From Streptomyces sp. DvalAA-43 (lineage in GTDB: Bacteria > Actinomycetota > Actinomycetes > Streptomycetales > Streptomycetaceae), in the NCBI RefSeq assembly GCF_900091725.1, contig NZ_FMBW01000094.1:62001-126000 (forward strand): DNA of 64,000 nt. Reading direction: 5' to 3'. The notes beneath the pieces are model-generated. The model ran no database searches, was not told where the DNA came from, and saw only the letters and a program-made list of their open reading frames with translations. Made by a program: the position numbers and the translations under genes. Shown here piece after piece: positions 1 through 7,976 of the stretch. Positions within the stretch are counted from its first letter, which is position 1. Every line of letters starts with the position of its first letter.

Positions 1-126
1 GCCGAGCAGGGCGACGAACTCGCCCCGTGCGATGTCGAGTCGGAGGCTGTCGAGCACGGCGCGGTCGCCGAATACGCGGCGCAGTGCGCGTACCCGGACC
101 GCCGGCCGGGGAGTCGGGTCGGTCAT
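1..126 (-). CDS. ABC transporter ATP-binding protein, sulfonate/nitrate type (partial)
   Basis: Only the first 42 codons are in the window; the rest lies beyond the left edge. The visible part runs from an ATG through VRALRRVFGDRAVLDSLRLD to GEFVALLG, the strand leading into the Walker A loop of an ABC ATPase. The ATG overlaps the stop of the permease gene (ATGA), so the two are translationally coupled. It should energise import by the permease and binding protein encoded just upstream, as SsuB or TauB does. The family is clear from context; the substrate is inferred. Confidence 0.85.
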   Translation of the reverse strand, partial: MTDPTPRPAVRVRALRRVFGDRAVLDSLRLDIARGEFVALLG

Positions 127-953
127 CGGGTGGCTCCCTGTGGGGTGCGCCAGGGCATCAGTACGCGTTCCAGCAGCCGTACGACGATGTCGGCGGTGAG
201 GCCGAGCAGCCCGTAGACGAGGATGCAGACGGCGAGGATGTCGGTGCGGGCGTAGCTCTGTGCCTGGGACATCAGATAGCCGATGCCTGCCGTCGCGTTG
301 ATCTCCTCGGCGGCGATCAGGGCGATGACGCTGAGGGTCATGGAGAGCCGCAGCCCGGCGAGCAGGGACGGCAGGGCTCCGGGCAGGACGACCTCGCGCA
401 CGAGGGCGAACCGGCCCATGCCGAAGCTGCGCATGGCCTCGATGAGTCTGGGGTCGGTGTCGCGCACCCCGCTCGATGTCGAGACGTACATGGGGAAGGT
501 GGTGGCGACGGCGATGAGGAGGATCTTCGCGGTCTCGTTGATCCCGAACCAGACCATGAACAGGGGCACCAGGGAGAGGAACGGGATGGTACGCAGGGTC
601 TGGATGGAGGAGTCGAGGAGTTCGTCGCCGAGGCGGGTGAATCCGGTGGTGATGCCGAGGACCAGCCCGGCGGCGAGCCCGATGAGGAGGCCGAGGCCGG
701 AGCGGGTGAGGGAGGTGGTGAGTGCGTCGGGCAGCTGCCCGTTGCCCCACAGCTCCCCCACCGCGCGCAGCACTTCGGCGGGCGAGGCGAGGACGTCGGG
801 GGTGAGGAGCCCGGTGGCGGACGCCGCCCACCACAGCGCGAGGAGGGCGAGAGGGCCGAGGGCCCGGACGGTCGCGGACCAGGTCCGGCCGCGGGCCTTG
901 CGCCGCTGGGGGCGGGGCCGGACGAGGCCCGGGTGCAGGCCGGCGTCGCTCAT
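123..953 (-). CDS. ABC transporter permease, SsuC/TauC-like
   Basis: This 276-residue inner-membrane permease has about six hydrophobic segments. After a basic N-terminus the first starts near residue 30 (ALGPLALLALWWAASATG). The cytoplasmic loop that contacts the ATPase is recognisable near residue 215 as EEINATAGIGYL, the EAA-type motif of the nitrate/sulfonate/taurine importers. The ATG overlaps the stop of the binding-protein gene and the stop overlaps the ATPase start, so the three genes form one coupled unit. The cysteine-type leader upstream points to a sulfur compound as cargo. Nitrate or a thiamine precursor is possible for the family but less likely here. Confidence 0.9.
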   Translation of the reverse strand: MSDAGLHPGLVRPRPQRRKARGRTWSATVRALGPLALLALWWAASATGLLTPDVLASPAEVLRAVGELWGNGQLPDALTTSLTRSGLGLLIGLAAGLVLGITTGFTRLGDELLDSSIQTLRTIPFLSLVPLFMVWFGINETAKILLIAVATTFPMYVSTSSGVRDTDPRLIEAMRSFGMGRFALVREVVLPGALPSLLAGLRLSMTLSVIALIAAEEINATAGIGYLMSQAQSYARTDILAVCILVYGLLGLTADIVVRLLERVLMPWRTPQGATR

Positions 954-1966
954 TTCAGTTTCTCGATGTCGAGGAGGTGGGCGGCGACGTCGACCTTGTC
1001 CGTGGTGACCTTCTGCTCGGCGTAGAAGTCGGCGACGTCCTCGAAGCGTTTGATGTCCTCGGTTCCGATGGGATCGACCGTGCCGCCCTCGCGGGTGAAC
1101 GCGGCCTGGACCTCCTTCGCCTTGCCGGTGACGGCGGTCGGTCCGACATCCGTGAAGACGTTGAGGTACGCGGCGGGGTCCTGCTTCTCCTTGGCGCTGG
1201 CGTCGTGGAGGTAGCGGTGGAGCGCCTTGACGATCTCGGGGTGCTGCTCGGCGAAGCCGGTGCGCACGGCGTTGAGGCTGTAGTTGTCGGATCCGATCGC
1301 GGCACCGTCGGCGACGAAGTGCGCCTTGCCGCCGCCGATCTCGGCCACGGCGTAGGTCGCCCAGACGGCCCAGGCGTCGACCTTGCCCGTGTTGAACACG
1401 GCGGCCGTCTGGTCGGGCCGCAGATAGACCCGCTCGACCTTGTCGGCGGGGATGCCGGCCTTGGCGAGCGCCTTCAGCAGCAGGTACTCGCCGGTGCCGC
1501 CCTGGTTGACGGCGACCTTCTTGCCGATGAGGTCCTTGACCGACGCGATGCCGGAGCCGTTCTTGACGAGGATGCCCTCACCGGCCGCGTCCGGGTCGAC
1601 CGCGGTGAAGAACTTGAAGCCGGGGCGCTGGGCGAGGGAGGTGATCCCGGAGGTGATGGAGCCGGTGGCGATGTCCAGCTGGTCGGCGTTCATCGCCTGG
1701 GCCGCCGGGGCGAAGGGGCCCGCGCTGCCGGTCCAGCGCACGGTGGCGCCGACCTTCGCGAGCGCCTTGTCGAGGCTGCCGTCCTTCTTGCCGAGGGCGA
1801 GGACACCGGAGTTGCCGGGGTCGGGGATACGGATGTCCACCGTGCCCTTGGCGCCCTGGCCTCCGCTGTCGGCCTCGGAGGAGCCGCAGGCGGTGAGGGC
1901 GAGGAGCGCGGTGGCCGTGAGCAGCGCGGGGGCGGCGGCCGTGCGCAGTGGTCGGGACGGGTTCAT
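950..1966 (-). CDS. ABC transporter substrate-binding lipoprotein, SsuA-like
   Basis: This is a 338-residue periplasmic-type binding protein. It starts with a lipoprotein signal (hydrophobic LLTATALLALTAC, Cys27 as the lipidation site) followed by a Ser/Gly-rich linker. The body reads like the aliphatic sulfonate/nitrate binding family (VDIRIPDPGNSGVLALGKKDG, then IGKKVAVNQGGTGEYLLLKAL and VDAWAVWATY). The protein would be anchored outside the cell membrane and pass its ligand to the permease encoded next. It lies 20 bp downstream of the DszB-like gene, in the same operon. Confidence 0.92.
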   Translation of the reverse strand: MNPSRPLRTAAAPALLTATALLALTACGSSEADSGGQGAKGTVDIRIPDPGNSGVLALGKKDGSLDKALAKVGATVRWTGSAGPFAPAAQAMNADQLDIATGSITSGITSLAQRPGFKFFTAVDPDAAGEGILVKNGSGIASVKDLIGKKVAVNQGGTGEYLLLKALAKAGIPADKVERVYLRPDQTAAVFNTGKVDAWAVWATYAVAEIGGGKAHFVADGAAIGSDNYSLNAVRTGFAEQHPEIVKALHRYLHDASAKEKQDPAAYLNVFTDVGPTAVTGKAKEVQAAFTREGGTVDPIGTEDIKRFEDVADFYAEQKVTTDKVDVAAHLLDIEKLK

Positions 1967-1986
1967 GGTGTCGGAGACCTCACAAC

Positions 1987-3006
1987 TCAGGGGGATGGGA
2001 CGCGGTGGGCGGGGCGGGAGGCGGCCAGCGCGGTGGCGCGGCGCAGCGGCTCGGGGTCGGCCCAGGCCGTGATGTCGACGGGTTCGGGCAGGAAGCCGTG
2101 GGCGCGCAGTCCGGCTTCCTGCTCGGTGAGCAGGGCCAGACGGTCCGGGGAGAGATCGGGGTGGAGGGTGAGATGGGTGCCCGGTCGGTAGGCCCCGGCG
2201 ACTCCGTCGGCGCCCGCGCCGGTCTCGGCGCCGAGGATGCGGGCGACCTCGGCGGGCTGCTCGGTGGCCCAGTCGGCGGCCCGGAGCAGGACGGCGAGGA
2301 AGCGGTCGACGAGGCCGGGGTGGTCGTCGAGGAGCTGTTGGTGGACGGTGATGGGGCGCGGGGTGCCGTTGTTGATCCGGAACCGGCGGTCGGCCAAGTC
2401 GTCGAGTTCGACGGCGACCTCCGCGCCCTCGCGCCGGGCTGCCTCGACGGCCAGCGCGCCCTTCACGTACACGGCGTCCACGTCACCGCGCCGCAGCGCC
2501 GCCAGCTCGGCGGCCCACTGGCCCCGGTGTCCGGCGGCGGGCACGTCGACGAACGTGGCGTCGTCCGGGGCGAGTCCGGCGGCGGCCAACGCGCCCTCGA
2601 AGCCGCGCAGGGCCATGGCCCGCCAGAAGTCGATGGCGATGTCGTGCACGGGAACGGCGAGCCGCAGTCCGCGCAGGGCCGCCACGCCCCGGATCCCGGA
2701 GCCGGGACGGACGAGTACGGTCTGCCGCTCCTCGATCCAGGTGAGGCCGATCAGCCGGGTCCGCTCCCCGCGTGAACGGGCCCACAGGGCGGGCACGTTG
2801 CCGCCTTCGCGGAACAGGCCCGGCAGGGCGTGGGTGAAGTGGGCGGCCGGGTCGGCACCGGGCGCGGCGTCCTGGAGGGACCGCACCGTGATGCCGTCGG
2901 GGGCGAACTCTTCGGTGAGCCACCGGCGGTCGGCGGCGATGCCGGTCGCGGTGGGGACGGGACAGCGGGTGAACCAGAGCGTCCGGGGCAGGACGGCATG
3001 CGTCAT
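1987..3006 (-). CDS. DszB-like sulfinate desulfinase / binding-protein-fold protein
   Basis: This 339-residue protein has the periplasmic binding protein fold but no signal peptide, so it should be cytoplasmic. The N-terminal half resembles DszB, the 2'-hydroxybiphenyl-2-sulfinate desulfinase. FTRCPVPTA matches the catalytic cysteine segment (Cys15 here). HFTHALPGLFREGG carries a His and an Arg exactly ten residues apart (His56, Arg66), the same spacing as DszB His60 and Arg70. Later blocks (RTRLIGLTWIEERQTVLVRP, VDAVYVKGALA) also align by eye. The ATG at 3006 is preferred because the alignment begins there; 21 upstream codons are also open. It may instead be a soluble ligand-binding protein. 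The DszB comparison is from memory. Confidence 0.75.
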   Translation of the reverse strand: MTHAVLPRTLWFTRCPVPTATGIAADRRWLTEEFAPDGITVRSLQDAAPGADPAAHFTHALPGLFREGGNVPALWARSRGERTRLIGLTWIEERQTVLVRPGSGIRGVAALRGLRLAVPVHDIAIDFWRAMALRGFEGALAAAGLAPDDATFVDVPAAGHRGQWAAELAALRRGDVDAVYVKGALAVEAARREGAEVAVELDDLADRRFRINNGTPRPITVHQQLLDDHPGLVDRFLAVLLRAADWATEQPAEVARILGAETGAGADGVAGAYRPGTHLTLHPDLSPDRLALLTEQEAGLRAHGFLPEPVDITAWADPEPLRRATALAASRPAHRVPSP

Positions 3007-3148
3007 GGGGGTCTTCCCGAGGGGTCGGCGAAGCGGAGGGTGGGAGGCGGCACGCCGGGACGCGGACACCGGGTACGGCCGAAGGCCCCGGCCGCGGCGG
3101 AGCGCGGCGGAGGATGAGTGGGGAACGCGGGAGAAGAGGAGAGGGGTG

Positions 3149-3259
3149 TCAGCGACAGGCGGCGCTGGAGACCCGCGCGAGGTCGATGTGACGGCGCAGT
3201 GTCAGGGCGAGCAGGACCGGAGCGGCGTGGGCGGGGGTCGCGGTTCGGCGTCCGGCCAT
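3149..3259 (-). CDS. cysteine-type attenuator leader peptide
   Basis: This 36-codon ORF begins with ATG 7 nt after GGAGCAG. It ends with RRHIDLARVSSAACR, which fits the conserved actinobacterial leader-peptide ending (basic, HxDL, Arg, Ser/Ala, Cys-Arg) found before sulfur-assimilation genes. A Cys codon sits one codon before the final Arg. The stop is followed at once by a pyrimidine-rich tract (3131-3148) resembling an anti-Shine-Dalgarno sequence, and the DszB-like gene starts 142 nt further on. In related bacteria, ribosome stalling at this Cys codon when charged tRNA-Cys is low switches on the downstream genes. That role is inferred here. Confidence 0.85.
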   Translation of the reverse strand: MAGRRTATPAHAAPVLLALTLRRHIDLARVSSAACR

Positions 3260-3333
3260 GGCACTGCTCCCTTCTGCTCGTCGGTGATGACGTGCTGAGA
3301 CTGCCACGCGCCGAGGCCCTCCCACAACTCGCT

Positions 3334-3389
3334 TCCCATGATGTGGGATTCAGTGTGAACACAGTGTTTCGCCACCCGGTTTCCCGGAA
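3334..3389. promoter_or_regulatory. divergent promoter region with palindromes
   Basis: The gap between the sulfur operon and the IclR gene holds three short palindromes. They are TCCCA-N5-TGGGA (3334-3348), TGTGAACACA (3354-3363) and TTCCCGGAA (3381-3389). The 15-bp TCCCA palindrome has the size usual for IclR-family operators. Any of them could be the site through which the neighbouring IclR protein controls itself and the divergent operon. No convincing -35/-10 pair was seen. Confidence 0.4.
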
Positions 3390-3455
3390 TCCCAACTCCC
3401 GTAATGTGGCAACCACATACCCCGCCATCCCCTCACGAGCGGAGAGTGATCCGAT

Positions 3456-4238
3456 ATGACCGAGGCCACGGAGGCACGTGCTCCCGGTGGCGCCCAGGCG
3501 GTTCAGCGCGCCCTGGACGTCCTGCACTGTTTCCATGACAACGGCCCCGATGTCAGCGCCTCCGACCTCGCCCGCCGCCTCGGGCTCTCCGTCTCCACGG
3601 CGCACCGGCTGGCCCGCACCCTGCTCGGTGCGGGCTTCCTGGAGCAGGACGCCCGCACCTCCCGCTACCGGCTGGGCCCCGCCGTGACCGAGCTGGGCAG
3701 GCTCTCGTACCACCAGCGGGGTCTGCATCTGGCCGCCCCCGAGCTCACCGATCTCGCCGAGCGCACCGGCGCCACCGCCGACCTGGCGCTGCGCAGCGGC
3801 CCCCATGCGGTGATCGTCGCGGGCGGTTCGGTCACACCGAAGGTGGGGCTGCGCAGGCCCCTGCACTCCACGGCGCTCGGCAAGGTCCTGCTGGCCTGGG
3901 CCCGGCCGGGCGAGAGCGGGCCCGCCTCGCTGCCTCCGCTGCCCGCGTTCACCGACCGCACGATCGTCGAACCAGCGGCCCTGGAGGCCGAGTTGGCGAA
4001 GGTACGGTCCGAGGCCTACGCGCTCAACGACGGCGAGTCGGCCCACGGGGTGCGGACCCTGGCGGTCCCGGTCCTGGACGGCGCCGGTCATGCCCGCTTC
4101 GCACTGGCGGTCCGGGCCACACCGGCCGTGATCACGGACGCCCGCACCGACTGGTTCCTCGCGCAGGCCCGCTCCTGCGCACGGGCGCTGGAGGTCCTGC
4201 TGCTCTCCCCCGCCGAGCGCCGGCCGCCCACGCCCTGA
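3456..4238 (+). CDS. IclR-family transcriptional regulator
   Basis: This 260-residue regulator has an N-terminal winged helix-turn-helix (VQRALDVLHCFHDNG, then SASDLARRLGLSVSTAHRLARTLL) at about residues 10-75. A C-terminal effector-binding domain follows (LHSTALGKVLLAW, SEAYALNDGESAHGVRTLAVPVLD). A GGAGAG sequence lies 9 nt before the ATG. It is transcribed divergently from the sulfur operon and is its most likely local regulator. The effector cannot be read from sequence. Confidence 0.9.
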   Translation: MTEATEARAPGGAQAVQRALDVLHCFHDNGPDVSASDLARRLGLSVSTAHRLARTLLGAGFLEQDARTSRYRLGPAVTELGRLSYHQRGLHLAAPELTDLAERTGATADLALRSGPHAVIVAGGSVTPKVGLRRPLHSTALGKVLLAWARPGESGPASLPPLPAFTDRTIVEPAALEAELAKVRSEAYALNDGESAHGVRTLAVPVLDGAGHARFALAVRATPAVITDARTDWFLAQARSCARALEVLLLSPAERRPPTP

Positions 4239-4334
4239 GCAGCCGCGCTGTCGGTGCCGCGTGGCACGATAGGAGCCGTCCGGGGCAGGTGCCGGGCAGG
4301 ACGGCAGCCGGGCTGCGCGGACAGAGGGACGTAC

Positions 4335-6620
4335 ATGACACAGGCCGGGCCGACGGAGGACGGGGCGCTCACGGGAAGGGCCGCCCGGGAGCTGCTGACG
4401 CGGGCCGAGCAACTGCTGGCGACCGCGCACGCGGTGCTGGCCGACCACACCCGTGCCGTCGGTGCCGTGCACACCGCGCTGGATCCGCTGCTCGACGCGC
4501 TCGTCCGCCGGGAGCTCGCCGCCATCCCGGCCTCCCGGCTCAAGGACGTCACCGAGGGCAGGCTGCGGCTCGGCGCGGTCGAGCAGGCCGGTTTCACGAC
4601 CGTCGGCCAGGTCCACGAGGCCAACCGCTACGAGCTGCGGCAGATCCCCGGGGTCGGTGCGCAGACCGCCGACCAGGTGCTGGCCGCGGCCGGGCAGATC
4701 GCCCACGCGGTGCGGGAGACGGTCGCCGTCCGGATAGACGTGGACGCCCCGGACGAGGCCACGACCGCCCTGGTCATCGCGGTGCACCGGCTGGTCGACG
4801 CCGGTCCCGACGTCCGGCGGGCGGTGGACGCGGCGGGCCGGCTCGTCGGCAGGCTCCAACCCCTGCTGGACGCGGCGGGGCCGGCGCGCGGGCGGCTGCG
4901 CATGCTGTTCACCGGACGGCAGGCCCGCTCCCGGGCGCTGGAGGCCGTCGCCGAGGTGCACACCGCCGTCGCCGAGGCGGAGGGGCGCGAGCTGTCCCTG
5001 TTGTTCGGGCAGGTCTCGGTCGATCTGCTGCGGGCCCCGGAGTCGGACATCGCGGCGTGGGTGGATTTCGAGCTGCGGTCCGCCGAGTACTACAGCCTGC
5101 TCGCCGAGATGTCCGGCGCGGGCCCCGACCGGGACGCGGCCGAGGGGTTCCTGCCGTCCGGGATGGCGGACCGGGTGCGTGGTCTGCGGCTGGACGACGC
5201 CCATCTGCGTGTCTCGCTGCGCGGCTACCAGTCCTTCGGCGCGCGGTTCGCGCTCGCGCAGAAGCGGGTGATCCTCGGCGACGAGATGGGGCTCGGCAAG
5301 ACCGTTCAGGCCATCGCCGCGCTCGCCCATCTCTCGGCGCGGGGCGAGACGCACTTCCTGGTGGTCTGCCCGGCGAGCGTGCTGATCAACTGGGCGCGCG
5401 AGATCCGCGCCCGCTCCACCCTGCGCACCCTGCCGGTGCACGGCCCCGAACGGCAGTCCGCCTTCGACGTGTGGAGTCGCGACGGAGGCGTCGCGCTCAC
5501 CACGTTCGACGCCCTGCACACGCTCCCGGCCGCCGCGGACTGCGGACTGCGGCCCGGAATGCTGGTGGTCGACGAGGCCCACTACGTCAAGAACCCCGCC
5601 ACCCGCCGGTCCCGGGCGGTGTCCGGCTGGACGCAGCACACCGAACGGGTCCTGTTCCTGACCGGCACGCCCATGGAGAACCGCGTCGAGGAGTTCCGCA
5701 GCCTGGTCCGTCATCTCCAGCCGGAGCTGGCCCCCTCGATACACACCACCCATGGAGCCGCCGGTTCGCTGGCCTTCCGCAGAGCGGTCGCCCCGGCCTA
5801 TCTGCGGCGCAACCAGGTGGATGTGCTGACCGAGCTTCCCGCGCTGGTGCAGGTCGACGAGTGGGAGCGGTTCAGCCCCGGTGATCTCGATGCCTACCGC
5901 GAGGCGGTGGGCGCCGGGCACTTCATGCGGATGCGCCGGGCCGCGTATGCCCGGCCCGCCACGTCCGCGAAGCTGAACCGGCTGCGCGAGCTGGTGGCCG
6001 AGGCCGCGGGCAACGGCCTGAAGGTCGTGGTGTTCTCCTACTTCCGCGAGGTGCTCCACACGGTCGGACAGGCCCTGGAATCACCCGTGTTCGGCCCGCT
6101 CTCCGGGAGCATCCCCGCCCCCCGCCGCCAGCGCCTCATCGACGACTTCGGTGCCGTGGACGGCCATGCCGTGCTGCTCAGCCAGATCCAGGCGGGCGGG
6201 GTCGGGCTGAACATGCAGTCGGCGTCGGTCGTCATCATCTGCGAACCGCAGATCAAGCCGACGATGGAGCACCAGGCGGTGGCCCGCGCGCATCGGATGG
6301 GGCAGATACGGACCGTCCAGGTGCACCGGCTCCTCGTGGCCGACAGCGTCGACGAACGGATGCTGGACATCTTGGCCCGCAAGGAGCGGCTGTTCGACCT
6401 CTACGCGCGGCGCAGCGACGTCGCCGAGACGACCCCGGACGCCGTGGACGTGTCGGACGGGGCCCTGGCCAGACGCATCGTCGAGGAGGAACAGCTGCGC
6501 CTGGCGACCGCGACGACCACGACGGACGCCACCCCCGCGATGGACGAAGCGGTCGAGATCGACGGAACCGACGGGACGGCCGCGGTGGACGAGACGGCGC
6601 CCGAGGTGCGGGAGGGCTGA
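4335..6620 (+). CDS. SNF2-family DEAD/DEAH helicase with HhH segment
   Basis: This 761-residue protein has an N-terminal extension containing a helix-hairpin-helix-like segment (TTVGQVHEANRYELRQIPGV, about residues 85-115). The SNF2 ATPase core follows. Motif I is GDEMGLGKTVQ near residue 315, motif II VDEAHYVKNP near 412, motif III LFLTGTPMENRVEEF near 440 and motif VI AHRMGQ near 653. Such proteins translocate on duplex DNA and remodel protein-DNA complexes. The acidic Thr-rich tail after residue 690 is low complexity. ATG 4335 with GAGGGA upstream is preferred over an in-frame ATG 81 nt earlier. The cellular target is unknown. Confidence 0.88.
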   Translation: MTQAGPTEDGALTGRAARELLTRAEQLLATAHAVLADHTRAVGAVHTALDPLLDALVRRELAAIPASRLKDVTEGRLRLGAVEQAGFTTVGQVHEANRYELRQIPGVGAQTADQVLAAAGQIAHAVRETVAVRIDVDAPDEATTALVIAVHRLVDAGPDVRRAVDAAGRLVGRLQPLLDAAGPARGRLRMLFTGRQARSRALEAVAEVHTAVAEAEGRELSLLFGQVSVDLLRAPESDIAAWVDFELRSAEYYSLLAEMSGAGPDRDAAEGFLPSGMADRVRGLRLDDAHLRVSLRGYQSFGARFALAQKRVILGDEMGLGKTVQAIAALAHLSARGETHFLVVCPASVLINWAREIRARSTLRTLPVHGPERQSAFDVWSRDGGVALTTFDALHTLPAAADCGLRPGMLVVDEAHYVKNPATRRSRAVSGWTQHTERVLFLTGTPMENRVEEFRSLVRHLQPELAPSIHTTHGAAGSLAFRRAVAPAYLRRNQVDVLTELPALVQVDEWERFSPGDLDAYREAVGAGHFMRMRRAAYARPATSAKLNRLRELVAEAAGNGLKVVVFSYFREVLHTVGQALESPVFGPLSGSIPAPRRQRLIDDFGAVDGHAVLLSQIQAGGVGLNMQSASVVIICEPQIKPTMEHQAVARAHRMGQIRTVQVHRLLVADSVDERMLDILARKERLFDLYARRSDVAETTPDAVDVSDGALARRIVEEEQLRLATATTTTDATPAMDEAVEIDGTDGTAAVDETAPEVREG

Positions 6621-6622
6621 CG

Positions 6623-6673
6623 CCGCCGGTCCGCGGGCGCCGCCCGGCGGCGTCGGCACCCGCGGACCGGCGG
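6623..6673. terminator. bidirectional terminator hairpin
   Basis: A perfect 15-bp inverted repeat (6623-6637 with 6659-6673, arm beginning CCGCCGGTCCGCGGG) separates the convergent helicase and laccase genes. It touches neither stop codon. There is no T-tract, as is usual in Streptomyces, so it may end transcription from both sides. Confidence 0.75.
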
Positions 6674-6675
6674 AG

Positions 6676-7782
6676 TCAGGATCCGTGCGCCTCCGGGCCG
6701 TGCGCTGCCGTGCTCTTCGCACGGCTTCCGGACGTCTTGCCGGCCGCCTCCTTCGCGGGGGCTTCACCGGCGGGCGCCCCCTTCCCGGGCTCGGCCTTGC
6801 CGGGAGCCGCCTTGCCGTGGGTCATCATGTCGTGCGGGTCGTACCCGGGCACGGTGCCGTCCGGTTTGGCGACCAGCAGCAGCCCGGCCATGCCCATGTC
6901 GGAGTGGCTCTGCACATGGCAGTGGTACATCCAGGCGCCCGCGCCCACGTGTTCGCCCGCGATGACCTGGAAGCCGAAGGAGTCCGCCGGGCCGACGATC
7001 TTCGTGTCGATGACCCGGCTCGGGTCGTCGGGGCCGGTGAGCAGTCCGGTCCGGTTGTCCGCCCAGCGATGACCGTGGATGTGGAACGTGTGGTAGTACT
7101 CGCCGTGCGTGATCATGACGACTTCGAGCCGGTCCCCCACCGTGGCCTCGAAGTTCGGGCTCTCGTGGGCCGCCTTGTTGTTGATCGTCATGTCGTTGAA
7201 GACGATCGTGATCGTCTTGTCCGGCAGGATGTCGCCCTTGCGCCGGACGACGAGCGGACCGTAGAGGCCCTTGCGGATGCCGCCGGTGCCGTGGTCCGTG
7301 CCGACGACATGGTCGTGGTAGTGCCAGTAGCCCGCGCTGCCCGGCTGCCAGGTGCCGTCCTTGCGCCGGCCGGGGGCGTGGGTGCGCCAGGTGTAGGTAC
7401 GGGTGCCGCCGGGTTCGACGATGCTCTTGTTCATCCGGGTGCCGTCGCTCGCGATGTCGTAGTCGACGCCGTGCGCATGGAGGCTGACCGGTATGTCCGC
7501 CGTGTTCTCGAACTCGATGTGCAGGGTGTCGCCCTCGTTGACCTCGATGAGCGGGCCGGGGATCGACGCCTTCCCCTTCTCCAGGCCGTATCCCATCTGA
7601 CCGTCCGCCAGTTTCTCGGCGTACAGCTTGAGATGGCGGACCGCACCGCCCGCCGGGGCGGTGTCCAGCGCGGGTTCCGCCGAGCTGGCGTCGATCGACC
7701 CGAGGGACAACGATGTCAGGCCGGTCGCGGCCGCCACTCCGCCACCGACCAGCATCCGCCGGTTGAAGCTCCTTCTGTCCAT
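6676..7782 (-). CDS. small laccase (two-domain multicopper oxidase, SLAC-like)
   Basis: This 368-residue secreted enzyme closely resembles the Streptomyces small laccase SLAC. The N-terminus carries a twin-arginine signal (MDRRSFNRRMLVGGG), so it is probably exported folded. Copper-ligand motifs appear in order: HAHGVD, YWHYHDH, YHTFHIHGHRW and MYHCHVQSHSDMGM. These make up one type 1 site and half of the interdomain trinuclear centre, and the family is a trimer. It oxidises phenols and reduces oxygen to water. The last ~45 residues are an Ala/Gly/Lys-rich tail absent from SLAC as I recall it. The start has GGGGAG 8 nt upstream. Confidence 0.95.
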   Translation of the reverse strand: MDRRSFNRRMLVGGGVAAATGLTSLSLGSIDASSAEPALDTAPAGGAVRHLKLYAEKLADGQMGYGLEKGKASIPGPLIEVNEGDTLHIEFENTADIPVSLHAHGVDYDIASDGTRMNKSIVEPGGTRTYTWRTHAPGRRKDGTWQPGSAGYWHYHDHVVGTDHGTGGIRKGLYGPLVVRRKGDILPDKTITIVFNDMTINNKAAHESPNFEATVGDRLEVVMITHGEYYHTFHIHGHRWADNRTGLLTGPDDPSRVIDTKIVGPADSFGFQVIAGEHVGAGAWMYHCHVQSHSDMGMAGLLLVAKPDGTVPGYDPHDMMTHGKAAPGKAEPGKGAPAGEAPAKEAAGKTSGSRAKSTAAHGPEAHGS

Positions 7783-7895
7783 GCCGAACTCCCCACTGAG
7801 CCAAGGAATTTGGAGCGTCGACCCGCCCCGGACGGCCCACACCGTAGCCGGAGGATCTCCGTTTATCCACAGCCAGGACAAAGTTCGTGCAATTG

Positions 7896-7914
7896 CCGCC
7901 ATAGCTATTGGCGG
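7896..7914. promoter_or_regulatory. inverted repeat in the laccase/dehydrogenase divergent region
   Basis: CCGCCA-TAGCTAT-TGGCGG lies between the laccase start (7782) and the ThuA/dehydrogenase start (7977), with an 8-bp palindrome ATAGCTAT at its centre. Its position suits an operator serving both genes. No matching regulator gene is adjacent. Confidence 0.4.
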
Positions 7915-7976
7915 ACCGCGAAAAGAGGTCTAGCTTCATGCGCTGTTGCAGTGACCAAAGAGGGGTGGGTGACCAC

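Noticed and set aside
3003..6059. 1018-codon open frame on the minus strand
   Set aside because: It is antisense to the SNF2 gene and crosses the IclR gene. The translation is low-complexity Gly/Arg/Gln-rich, as expected from high-GC shadow frames, and lacks domains.
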